Shown here: piece after piece, positions 54,424-62,118 of the stretch
Numbering within the stretch: position 1 is the stretch's first letter
How the letters are laid out: every line of letters starts with the position of its first letter
Assembly: GCA_017656295.1 (NCBI GenBank)
Contig: JACDOC010000006.1
Coordinates: 1 to 64,000, forward strand
Length of the DNA: 64,000 nucleotides
Direction: 5' to 3'
Origin: Bacillus sp. (in: firmicutes)
GTDB lineage: Bacteria; Bacillota; Bacilli; Bacillales; JACDOC01
The notes under the pieces: generated by a model
What the model saw: only the letters and a program-made list of their open reading frames with translations
Told to the model about the DNA's origin: nothing
Database searches by the model: none
Position numbers and translations under genes: made by a program

Positions 54424-57048
54424 ATGAAAAAGAAAATTGTATTAATTGATGGAAATAGTATTGCATACCGGGCTTTTTTTGCCTTGCCATTATTAAATAA
54501 CGATAAAGGTGTACATACAAATGCCGTTTATGGGTTTTCCATGATGTTAAGAAAAATTATTGAGGAAGAACAACCAACCCATATGTTAGTCGCGTTTGAT
54601 GCAGGAAAAACAACGTTCCGGCATGAAACGTATAAAGAATATAAAGGCGGCCGTCAAAAGACACCTCCTGAATTATCCGAGCAATTCCCTTTTATTCGTG
54701 AATTGTTAGATGCATACGGTATTCCACGGTATGAACTGGAAAATTACGAAGCAGATGACATCATTGGAACTCTTTCTTTACAGGCAGAAAAAGAAGGATT
54801 TGAAGTTATCGTTATTTCTGGTGATAAAGACTTAACACAACTTGCATCTGATTACACAACCGTTTCCATTACGAAAAAAGGGATTACGGATTTAGAAAAG
54901 TATACACCTGCTCATATACAAGAAAAATACGGTATCTCCCCAGAACAAATCATTGATATGAAGGGGTTAATGGGAGATTCGTCAGACAATATTCCAGGTG
55001 TACCAGGGGTTGGCGAAAAAACAGCCTTAAAATTATTGCATCAGTTTCATTCGATCGAAAATATTTTCGAATCATTGGATGAAGTAAACGGGAAAAAGTT
55101 AAAAGAAAAATTAGCAGCAAATAAAGATATGGCATTAATGAGTAAAAAACTAGCAACAATTACACGCAAAGCGCCTGTAAACATATCTTTAGGTGATTTA
55201 GAATATCGGGGATCGAATGAAAGCCAATTAATTTCCCTATATAAAGAGCTTGGTTTTCAATCTTTGCTAGAAAAAATGAATACGGTAACGGATCAGGGGT
55301 CTACCAGTCAATTAGAAACAGTAAACTGGGAAATCGTACAAGAAGTGTCGGAAGAAATGTTTGCCAATGAAAACGCTCTGTATGTAGAAATGCTAGGTGA
55401 AAATTATCACACAGAAGAAATTGTAGGGATTGGAATAGCAAACGAAAAAGGGAATTTCTTCATCTCTCCAGATGTAGCGTTTCAATCGGATGTGTTTAAA
55501 CATTGGGTGGAAAATCCCAACCAGAAAAAATGGGTGTTTGATGCGAAACGAACAAAAGTGGCTCTACGGAGAAATGGGGTAGAGCTTGACGGAATTGAAT
55601 TTGACCTATTGCTAGCGGCTTATTTAATTAATCCAGCCCATTCTTCCGAAGAAGTAGCTGCCGTTGTTTCTGGGCAACTTGTCCAATGTGATGAAGCCGT
55701 TTATGGAAAAGGGGCCAAACGCCAACTTCCTGATTTAGAGGTATATGCAGAACACATTGTTCGCAAAGCGGTAGCTATTGCCCAAGAAAAAGAGAAGGCG
55801 CTCGAGCAATTACGGGAAAATGAACAATTCGAGCTATTTTATGATTTAGAGATGCCGTTATCGCTAATTTTAGCAGATATGGAATCAAGAGGTGTTCAAG
55901 TGGATGTGGAACGACTTCATCAAATGGGAGAAGAATTAAAACAACAATTATCGGCCATCGAAGAACGTATTTATGAACTAGCTGGCGAAACATTTAACAT
56001 TAATTCTCCGAAACAGCTTGGAGTCATTTTGTTTGAAAAACTCGGTCTCCCTGTAATCAAAAAGACGAAAACAGGGTATTCCACTTCTGCGGACGTCTTA
56101 GAAAAGCTTGCTCCAGAGCATGAAATTATTCAAGAAATTTTACATTATCGCCAATTAGGGAAGCTGCAATCAACGTATATTGAAGGGCTATTGAAAGTAG
56201 TTCATCCAGATACAAATAAAGTGCATACCCGCTTTAATCAAGCGCTCACACAAACCGGCCGACTCAGTTCAACGGACCCTAACCTACAAAACATTCCGAT
56301 TCGATTGGAAGAAGGCCGAAAAATTCGTCAGGCGTTTGTCCCATCTGAGGAAGGATGGGTGATTTTCGCTGCTGATTATTCCCAAATTGAATTACGGGTT
56401 CTTGCCCATATTGCTGGAGACGAAAAACTGATCGACGCATTTAAGCAAGATATGGACATTCATACGAAAACTGCGATGGATGTGTTCCATGTGTCTCAAG
56501 AAGAAGTGACTTCTAATATGCGTCGTCAAGCAAAAGCGGTGAACTTTGGCATCGTGTATGGAATTAGTGATTACGGATTGTCTCAAAACTTAGGTATTAC
56601 AAGAAAAGAAGCAGGAGAATTTATTAAGCGTTATTTCGAAAGTTACCCAGGAGTAAAAGCATATATGGAGGACATCGTTCAAGAAGCAAAACAAAAAGGA
56701 TATGTATCCACTTTACTACATCGCCGTCGGTATATCCCTGAGATTACAAGTCGTAATTTTAATGTGCGGAGCTTTGCAGAACGGACGGCCATGAATACGC
56801 CGATTCAAGGAAGTGCCGCTGATATCATTAAAAAAGCGATGGTTGAGATGGATGCTGCTTTAAAAGAGCATGGCTTACAAGCTCGGATGTTGCTTCAAGT
56901 ACATGATGAACTCATTTTTGAAGCACCGAAAGAAGAAATAGAAACCCTTAAAAAAATCGTCCCTGAAGTGATGGAAAACGCCATTGAGTTACGCGTTCCA
57001 TTAAAAGTAGATTATGCGTACGGGGATACATGGTACGATGCGAAATAA
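54424..57048 (+). CDS. polA: DNA polymerase I
   Basis: Repair polymerase of 874 residues that fills gaps and removes RNA primers. A 5'-3' exonuclease domain (about 1-290, with DAGKTTFRHETYKEYKGGR and GDSSDNIPGVPGVG) is followed by a vestigial 3'-5' exonuclease domain (about 300-470) that lacks the usual acidic metal ligands (VFDAKRTKVALRR), as in other Bacillus enzymes. The polymerase has motif A DYSQIELRVLAH, motif B RRQAKAVNFGIVYG and motif C QVHDELIFE. AAGGAG precedes the ATG. It is first in the polA-mutM-ytaF-coaE cluster. Confidence 0.97.
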   Translation: MKKKIVLIDGNSIAYRAFFALPLLNNDKGVHTNAVYGFSMMLRKIIEEEQPTHMLVAFDAGKTTFRHETYKEYKGGRQKTPPELSEQFPFIRELLDAYGIPRYELENYEADDIIGTLSLQAEKEGFEVIVISGDKDLTQLASDYTTVSITKKGITDLEKYTPAHIQEKYGISPEQIIDMKGLMGDSSDNIPGVPGVGEKTALKLLHQFHSIENIFESLDEVNGKKLKEKLAANKDMALMSKKLATITRKAPVNISLGDLEYRGSNESQLISLYKELGFQSLLEKMNTVTDQGSTSQLETVNWEIVQEVSEEMFANENALYVEMLGENYHTEEIVGIGIANEKGNFFISPDVAFQSDVFKHWVENPNQKKWVFDAKRTKVALRRNGVELDGIEFDLLLAAYLINPAHSSEEVAAVVSGQLVQCDEAVYGKGAKRQLPDLEVYAEHIVRKAVAIAQEKEKALEQLRENEQFELFYDLEMPLSLILADMESRGVQVDVERLHQMGEELKQQLSAIEERIYELAGETFNINSPKQLGVILFEKLGLPVIKKTKTGYSTSADVLEKLAPEHEIIQEILHYRQLGKLQSTYIEGLLKVVHPDTNKVHTRFNQALTQTGRLSSTDPNLQNIPIRLEEGRKIRQAFVPSEEGWVIFAADYSQIELRVLAHIAGDEKLIDAFKQDMDIHTKTAMDVFHVSQEEVTSNMRRQAKAVNFGIVYGISDYGLSQNLGITRKEAGEFIKRYFESYPGVKAYMEDIVQEAKQKGYVSTLLHRRRYIPEITSRNFNVRSFAERTAMNTPIQGSAADIIKKAMVEMDAALKEHGLQARMLLQVHDELIFEAPKEEIETLKKIVPEVMENAIELRVPLKVDYAYGDTWYDAK

Positions 57049-57075
57049 CCATCACCCTATGGAAGGTGAATGAAC

Positions 57076-57897
57076 TTGCCAGAACTGCCTGAAGTCGAAA
57101 CTGTCAGAAAAACATTAGCTGATTTAGCGATTGGTCGAACCATTCGTCACGTATCCGTTTATTGGCCAAATATAATCAAATATCCAACCGTAGAACAATT
57201 CCAGCGTTCCTTACAAAATGAACGAATCGAACAAGTTGGCCGGCGTGGGAAGTTTTTAATCATTTACACGAATCGTTGGGCACTTGTCTCCCATTTACGG
57301 ATGGAAGGAAAATATCGACTTCTTCCTTCCGACTCACCGCTTGAGAAACATATGCATGTCGTCTTTCATTTTACTGATGGAACGGAATTGAGATATCACG
57401 ATGTTCGTAAATTTGGAACGATGCACTTGTATCGTAAAGGTGACGAATGGAAAAATCCACCGTTAAACCGATTAGGTGTAGAACCACTCTCCGATGATTT
57501 TACCTTTCAACAAATTCGTTCCATTTGCTTATCGACAAGTCGGAAAATAAAAGTGGTTCTTTTAGATCAACAAAAAATAGCGGGTTTAGGGAATATTTAT
57601 GTAGATGAAGTGTTATACCAATCATCCATTCATCCTGAGCGGGCGGCTAATACGTTATCGGAAGAAGAAATTATCACATTGCATCAAGCCATTCAACAAA
57701 CGTTGCAGGAAGCCGTTAAGCTTGGGGGAACAACCATTCGGACGTATAAGAATACCCAAGGAAAAATCGGTACGTTTCAAACTCGATTGTTAGCATACGG
57801 ACGAGTCGGAGAGCAGTGTCAAAAGTGTGGCCGACCGATCGAAAAAATAAAAGTAGGGGGACGGGGAACTCATATTTGTACGTTTTGTCAACGATAA
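57076..57897 (+). CDS. mutM: Formamidopyrimidine-DNA glycosylase (Fpg)
   Basis: Base-excision repair enzyme of 273 residues removing 8-oxoguanine and formamidopyrimidines. The mature N-terminus must be proline, and PELPEVE follows directly after the TTG at 57076. Hence that TTG is the start even though an ATG lies two codons earlier. Further features are the H2TH region, the catalytic Lys region and a C-terminal zinc finger with CQKCGRPIEKI and CTFCQR. AAGGTGA lies 6 bases before the TTG. polA ends 27 bases upstream. Confidence 0.95.
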   Translation: MPELPEVETVRKTLADLAIGRTIRHVSVYWPNIIKYPTVEQFQRSLQNERIEQVGRRGKFLIIYTNRWALVSHLRMEGKYRLLPSDSPLEKHMHVVFHFTDGTELRYHDVRKFGTMHLYRKGDEWKNPPLNRLGVEPLSDDFTFQQIRSICLSTSRKIKVVLLDQQKIAGLGNIYVDEVLYQSSIHPERAANTLSEEEIITLHQAIQQTLQEAVKLGGTTIRTYKNTQGKIGTFQTRLLAYGRVGEQCQKCGRPIEKIKVGGRGTHICTFCQR

Positions 57898-57914
57898 AAA
57901 GTTTGAACGTGGTC

Positions 57915-57965
57915 AAAGCTCCTTCCATATACTTTATATTGACATTTCATAGGAAGGGGCTTTTT
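57915..57965 (+). terminator. Terminator of polA-mutM overlapping the ytaF ribosome site
   Basis: AAAGCTCCTTCC (57915-57926) pairs with GGAAGGGGCTTT (57952-57963), then TT. The right arm GGAAGGGG is also the ytaF Shine-Dalgarno sequence, so transcripts that read through would have it paired. Confidence 0.7.
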
Positions 57966-57967
57966 CG

Positions 57968-58597
57968 ATGACACCAATCGTTTCACTGATCATGTTGGCA
58001 TTTGCCGTGAGCCTAGATAGCTTTAACGTTGGCCTAACGTACGGCATGAGAAACATGAAAATACCCCTAAAATCTGTATTAATCATTGCCCTTTGCTCCG
58101 TAGGCTCACTTTTAACGGGTATGTTTGTAGGGAAAATGATTGGTGCGTTTTTTTCGTCAGAAATAGCTGATCGAGTTGGCGGATTAATTCTTGTTTTTCT
58201 TGGACTTTGGGTACTGTATCAATTGATTCATCCGAACAACGATAAAGAGGAAAAAGAGCGTATATTATTGAATTTTGAAATTGCCTCCCTTGGCTTAGTG
58301 ATTCACATTTTAAAAAAACCGTTATCTGCTGATATTGACCAATCCGGAACGATTACGGGCTTAGAAGCATTTCTACTAGGACTCGCTTTGTCCCTCGACG
58401 CTTTTGGAGCAGGCGTAGGTGCCGCCATGTTAGGTTTTTCCCCCTTATGGCTGGCGATTTATGTGAGTTGTATGAGCACATTATTTGTTTTAACGGGCCT
58501 CTCGATAGGTCGTACGGTATCTGAAATCGCGTGGATGAAGAAACTATCTTTTTTACCAGGTCTTTTATTAATTTTTCTAGGTCTTATTAAAATGTAG
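57968..58597 (+). CDS. ytaF: Sporulation membrane protein YtaF (MntP-like)
   Basis: Membrane protein of 209 residues with about six hydrophobic segments in two halves. Each half has a Ser-Leu-Asp signature (AFAVSLDSFNVG near the N-terminus and GLALSLDAFGAGVG near residue 145). This is the pattern of MntP-type manganese exporters, but YtaF is annotated as a sporulation protein in Bacillus and its substrate is not known. GGAAGGGG, in the terminator arm, precedes the ATG by about 8 bases. It sits between mutM and coaE as in B. subtilis. Confidence 0.87.
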   Translation: MTPIVSLIMLAFAVSLDSFNVGLTYGMRNMKIPLKSVLIIALCSVGSLLTGMFVGKMIGAFFSSEIADRVGGLILVFLGLWVLYQLIHPNNDKEEKERILLNFEIASLGLVIHILKKPLSADIDQSGTITGLEAFLLGLALSLDAFGAGVGAAMLGFSPLWLAIYVSCMSTLFVLTGLSIGRTVSEIAWMKKLSFLPGLLLIFLGLIKM

Positions 58598-58622
58598 ATA
58601 TGTTTTAAGGAAGGATGGAGTA

Positions 58623-59225
58623 ATGGTTTTGGTAATTGGTTTAACAGGTGGTATCGCAAGTGGAAAAAGCACGGTGTCCAATATGTTACGAAGTCGAGGA
58701 TTTACGATTATTGATGCAGACATCACTGCACGGGAAGTGGTTCAAATAGGGGAACCAGCGTATAGAGAAATCGTTAATACATTTGGAAAAGACATTTTAC
58801 TTGAAGATCAAACGATAAACCGTCAAAAATTAGGGGAAATTGTTTTTTCGGATCCTACTGAACGGGAGAAGTTAAATCGAATCGTCCATCCAGCTGTTCG
58901 AAAGCGAATGCTAGAGTTAAAGGAAGAGGCAATTCGAGAAGGCAAACAGACCGTAATATTTGATATTCCTTTATTGTTTGAAAGTAAACTTACTCATATG
59001 GTCGAAAAAACGATCGTTGTCTATGTTTCTCCAGATGTGCAGCTACGAAGATTGATGAAACGAAACAACTTCACGGAAGAAGAAGCGAAAGCTCGTATTT
59101 CAGCCCAATTACCATTAAAACAAAAGGCGGAATGGGCCGATGCCGTCATTTATAATGATGGATCATTAATTGAAACAGAACGGCAATTAGACCAAATCAT
59201 TGCAGGATGGAAGTTAATACCATGA
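58623..59225 (+). CDS. coaE: Dephospho-CoA kinase
   Basis: P-loop kinase of 200 residues catalysing the last step of CoA synthesis. The Walker A motif GLTGGIASGKSTV is at residues 6-18, followed by DADITAREVV with the conserved Asp, VFDIPLLFESKL and a lid region rich in basic residues (RRLMKRNNFTEEEAKAR). The ATG at 58623 follows AAGGATGGAG. ytaF ends 25 bases upstream. A terminator ends the polA-mutM-ytaF-coaE cluster. Confidence 0.95.
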   Translation: MVLVIGLTGGIASGKSTVSNMLRSRGFTIIDADITAREVVQIGEPAYREIVNTFGKDILLEDQTINRQKLGEIVFSDPTEREKLNRIVHPAVRKRMLELKEEAIREGKQTVIFDIPLLFESKLTHMVEKTIVVYVSPDVQLRRLMKRNNFTEEEAKARISAQLPLKQKAEWADAVIYNDGSLIETERQLDQIIAGWKLIP

Positions 59226-59234
59226 TATTTCTGT

Positions 59235-59260
59235 AAAACCTGGCATAAGCCAGGTTTTTA
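59235..59260 (+). terminator. Terminator of coaE
   Basis: AAAACCTGGC pairs with GCCAGGTTTT around a 4-base loop, followed by T and ATT. Confidence 0.9.
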
Positions 59261-59334
59261 TTGCGTACAAGGAAAAAATGTATTACAACTTAAAATTCAG
59301 AATAATAAAAAAATAATAAATAAGCAAATTAATC

Positions 59335-59363
59335 ATTACACATTTTTGAAAATATGTTATACT
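59335..59363 (+). promoter_or_regulatory. gapB promoter with CcpN-like operator
   Basis: ATTACA (59335-59340), 17 bases, TATACT (59358-59363). TATGTTATACT at 59353-59363 matches the CcpN site I recall (TRTGHYATAYW) at every position and covers the -10 box. CcpN represses gapB during sugar growth in B. subtilis. Confidence 0.68.
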
Positions 59364-59417
59364 AATTACGACTGGAATACCTAAAAAGTATAACGTTAAT
59401 ATAGGGGGAAGCCGAAA

Positions 59418-60443
59418 ATGAAGGCAAGAATTGCAATTAACGGCTTTGGTCGTATTGGAAGAATGGTTTTTCGTAAAGCAATTTTAGACGGAAATTTAGA
59501 AATTGTAGCTGTCAATGCCAGCTATCCAGCAGAAACGTTAGCCCATTTAATTAAGTATGACACAAATCATGGTAAGTTTGAGGCAGACGTTCAAGCAGAT
59601 GAAAACGCCTTAATTGTAAATGGTCATAAAGTGAAATTGCTCAATCATCGTGACCCACGTGAATTACCATGGAAAGAGCTTGATATTGATATTGTCATTG
59701 AGGCGACAGGAAAATTTAATTCCCGTGACAAAGCGGTCTATCATTTACAAGCAGGAGCTAAAAAAGTGATTTTAACGGCACCTGGAAAAAATGAAGATGT
59801 AACCATTGTGATGGGAGTAAATGAAGACGTATTAGACGTGACCAAACACGATATTATTTCGAATGCATCTTGTACGACTAACTGTCTAGCTCCTGTAGCG
59901 AAAGTATTGGATGAGCAATTTGGCATTGTGAATGGTTTAATGACCACTGTTCATGCTTATACAAATGATCAGAAAAACATTGACAATCCACACAAAGATT
60001 TACGTCGTGCGCGTGCATGTGCTCAATCCATTATTCCGACAACTACTGGAGCAGCTAAAGCTTTATCAAAAGTTTTACCTCAATTAGAAGGCAAACTACA
60101 TGGTATGGCGTTACGAGTCCCAACTCCAAATGTGTCCCTTGTGGACTTAGTTGTCGATTTAAAACGTGATGTAACGGTAGAGGAAGTAAATGAAGCATTT
60201 ATTCAAGCTGCTGATAGTAAATTAAAAGGAATTTTACAATTTACGACCGAACCACTTGTTTCCATCGATTTTAATACAAATCCACATTCAGCGATTATCG
60301 ATGGACTATCTACGATGGTTATGGAAGGTCGAAAAGTGAAAGTATTGGCATGGTACGACAACGAATGGGGTTATTCTTGTCGTGTCGTGGATTTAGCGAA
60401 CTATGTGGCTGAACAAATGAAAACAGTTGTTCATGTAGGATAA
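59418..60443 (+). CDS. gapB: Gluconeogenic glyceraldehyde-3-phosphate dehydrogenase GapB
   Basis: Enzyme of 341 residues that works toward glucose synthesis, using NADP, when cells grow on TCA intermediates. The catalytic Cys is C152 in SNASCTTNCLAP. The start of the cofactor pocket reads AVNASYPAETLAHL: the Asp that fixes NAD in glycolytic GapA is absent, as in GapB. AGGGGGAAG precedes the ATG. A CcpN-like operator overlaps the promoter. In B. subtilis gapB and speD form a unit; here a strong terminator and a separate promoter divide them. Confidence 0.94.
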   Translation: MKARIAINGFGRIGRMVFRKAILDGNLEIVAVNASYPAETLAHLIKYDTNHGKFEADVQADENALIVNGHKVKLLNHRDPRELPWKELDIDIVIEATGKFNSRDKAVYHLQAGAKKVILTAPGKNEDVTIVMGVNEDVLDVTKHDIISNASCTTNCLAPVAKVLDEQFGIVNGLMTTVHAYTNDQKNIDNPHKDLRRARACAQSIIPTTTGAAKALSKVLPQLEGKLHGMALRVPTPNVSLVDLVVDLKRDVTVEEVNEAFIQAADSKLKGILQFTTEPLVSIDFNTNPHSAIIDGLSTMVMEGRKVKVLAWYDNEWGYSCRVVDLANYVAEQMKTVVHVG

Positions 60444-60528
60444 TTTATATTCACAGGTTAGATGATCTTTTCCCTAATAGCTTATTTCTGTCGATATTCT
60501 GTGTTCCTGATTATATATATGTTAGTAG

Positions 60529-60568
60529 GCTAATTATTTGGTAAGCTCAAATAATTAGCTTTTTTTTT
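60529..60568 (+). terminator. Terminator of gapB
   Basis: A perfect 12-bp stem, GCTAATTATTTG with CAAATAATTAGC, then T9. Confidence 0.93.
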
Positions 60569-60686
60569 CTTAAACGATGCAAGATGACAAAGTCTAAGAT
60601 AACGAACCGAGAAAAATGAAGTGTTATTGATTTTTTTACTGATTTCAATTCGAAGAAAATTTCTAGAAAAAATTTAAAATCAATTA

Positions 60687-60715
60687 TTGCAAAAAAAAAT
60701 TAAACAAAGTATACT
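60687..60715 (+). promoter_or_regulatory. Promoter of speD
   Basis: TTGCAA (60687-60692), 17 bases, TATACT (60710-60715); the predicted start is near 60722, which leaves a leader of 150 bases before the ATG. Confidence 0.72.
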
Positions 60716-60721
60716 ATGACT

Positions 60722-60871
60722 CGTGAACTTCTTAACTGTTTGTAATTGGGAAATAACTACTTAAAGGGTTAGGACCTCTTCGGACTAACTTTCCCCCGTG
60801 GTAGTTATGTTACAGGCAATCAATTTGAAATCTTTGATTAAAAAATATTAGATCAAAGGGGGAAGCGATCG
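60722..60871 (+). promoter_or_regulatory. speD leader able to form a pseudoknot and an SD-pairing alternative
   Basis: Stems seen are P1 GGGAA (60748-60752) with TTCCC (60791-60795), P2 TAACTAC (60754-60760) with GTAGTTA (60801-60807), which crosses P1, and P3 GTTAG (60768-60772) with CTAAC (60785-60789) nested in P1. TTCCCCC (60791-60797) can instead pair with the ribosome site GGGGGAA (60858-60864). P1 and the ribosome-site pairing exclude each other. It belongs to no riboswitch class I can identify. Confidence 0.5.
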
Positions 60872-61252
60872 ATGGAAACAATGGGTCGTCACATAATTTC
60901 TGAACTTTGGGGTTGTGATTTTGACAAATTAAACGATATGGAACAAATTGAAAAAATCTTCGTTGATGCTGCTCTAAAATCTGGTGCGGAAATTCGCGAA
61001 GTAGCATTCCATAAGTTTGCTCCACAAGGTGTTAGTGGTGTTGTCATCATTTCAGAATCACATTTAACTATTCACAGTTTCCCAGAGCATGGATATGCAA
61101 GTATTGACGTGTACACTTGCGGCGATTTAGATCCAAATATTGCTGCTGACTATATCGCAGAAGCACTTGGAGCCCAAACACGTGAAACAATCGAAATTCC
61201 TCGTGGAATGGGTCCAATTCAAGCAAAAGAATCGAAAGTAAAAGCATTATAA
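60872..61252 (+). CDS. speD: S-adenosylmethionine decarboxylase proenzyme
   Basis: Small prokaryotic-type AdoMetDC of 126 residues that provides aminopropyl groups for spermidine. It self-cleaves between Glu62 and Ser63 ([14 protein letters not shown]), and Ser63 becomes the pyruvoyl group. His68 and Cys83 (YTCGD) complete the active site. The ATG follows GGGGGAAG, which the leader may hide. It has its own sigma-A promoter, and the gene is followed at once by a terminator and a group II intron remnant. Confidence 0.96.
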   Translation: METMGRHIISELWGCDFDKLNDMEQIEKIFVDAALKSGAEIREVAFHKFAPQGVSGVVIISESHLTIHSFPEHGYASIDVYTCGDLDPNIAADYIAEALGAQTRETIEIPRGMGPIQAKESKVKAL

Positions 61253-61257
61253 TGGAA

Positions 61258-61287
61258 AAGAGGTGTAGCAATACGCCTCTTTTTTTT
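61258..61287 (+). terminator. Terminator of speD
   Basis: AAGAGGTGTA pairs with TACGCCTCTT (one G-T) across a 4-base loop, then T8. The group II intron remnant starts three bases after this T run. Confidence 0.9.
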
Positions 61288-61290
61288 GTT

Positions 61291-61509
61291 GTGCGCCCGG
61301 CATGGGTGTAATCTATAAAGTGAAAGTCCCGAACTGTGAAGGCAGAAGTAGCAGTTAGCTTAACGCAAAGGTGTCCGTGGCGACGCGGAATCTGAAGGAA
61401 GCGGGCGGCAAACTTCCGGCCTGAGGAACACGAACTTCATATAAGGCTAGGTATCACTGGGTGAGTTTGCAACAAAAGACAAAGCCCTAGTCGCCCTCTC
61501 CTACTCGAT
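61291..61509 (+). mobile_element. Internally deleted group IIC intron (domain I joined to the domain VI end)
   Basis: The left end GTGCGCCCGGCATGGGTG and the following blocks (AGTCCCGAACTGTGAAGG, CAGTTAGCTTAACGCAA, GGTGTCCGTGGCGAC, GGAACACGAACTTCATAT, AAGGCTAGGTATC) closely follow domain I of the Oceanobacillus iheyensis-type group IIC intron as I remember it. From about 61485 the match ends. The tail CTAGTCGCCC to CTACTCGAT resembles the usual 3' end of domain VI in this family. No reverse transcriptase frame is present. Insertion directly after a terminator T run is typical of group IIC introns. It is a dead element, able at most to be moved in trans. Confidence 0.72.
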
Positions 61510-61584
61510 TACAGGAAGTTAAACTTGTGATTTTACGTCGTTTTTTATAAGATGAAATTATAAGATTGAATCGGAGCTGATGGT

Positions 61585-62049
61585 ATGAAATGTCCTTCTT
61601 GTCAACATAATGGAACCCGTGTGGTGGATTCACGCCCTGTTGATGAAGGGAAATCGATACGGCGGCGACGTGAATGTGAAGAATGCGGGTATCGATTTAC
61701 TACCTTCGAACGAGTGGAGGAATTACCATTAATTGTCGTAAAAAAAGAAGGTACGCGCGAAGAGTTTAGTCGGGAAAAAATTTTACGTGGTTTAATTAAA
61801 GCGTGTGAAAAACGGCCGGTAGCACTTCAACAATTAGAAGAAATTACGTTAGATATTGAAAAAGGGCTTCGGAATCAAGGGGTTACCGAGGTAAAAAGTG
61901 AAGTGATCGGAGAGCTCGTGATGGACCGTTTATCCAAAGTTGATGAAGTTGCTTACGTTCGTTTTGCTTCTGTTTATCGGCAGTTTAAAGACATTAACGT
62001 CTTTTTAGATGAACTGAAAGAATTAATAAAAAAGGAGCAATCTAATTAA
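61585..62049 (+). CDS. nrdR: Transcriptional repressor NrdR
   Basis: Zinc-finger, ATP-cone repressor of 154 residues that controls ribonucleotide reductase genes by sensing ATP/dATP. The zinc ribbon has C3, C6, C31 and C34 ([21 protein letters not shown]). The ATP-cone occupies about residues 49-139 ([20 protein letters not shown]). GGAGCTGATGG precedes the ATG. It lies upstream of dnaB-dnaI as ytcG does in B. subtilis. A terminator separates it from dnaB, with possible read-through. Confidence 0.96.
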   Translation: MKCPSCQHNGTRVVDSRPVDEGKSIRRRRECEECGYRFTTFERVEELPLIVVKKEGTREEFSREKILRGLIKACEKRPVALQQLEEITLDIEKGLRNQGVTEVKSEVIGELVMDRLSKVDEVAYVRFASVYRQFKDINVFLDELKELIKKEQSN

Positions 62050-62080
62050 GAGCTAGAGGCGAACTCTTAGCTCTTTTTTT
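62048..62080 (+). terminator. Terminator of nrdR
   Basis: AAGAGCTA pairs with TAGCTCTT across a 12-base loop, followed by T7. Confidence 0.88.
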
Positions 62081-62118
62081 CGACTGTCTTATTTTTTCGT
62101 AAGAAAGGTTGAAAGCAA

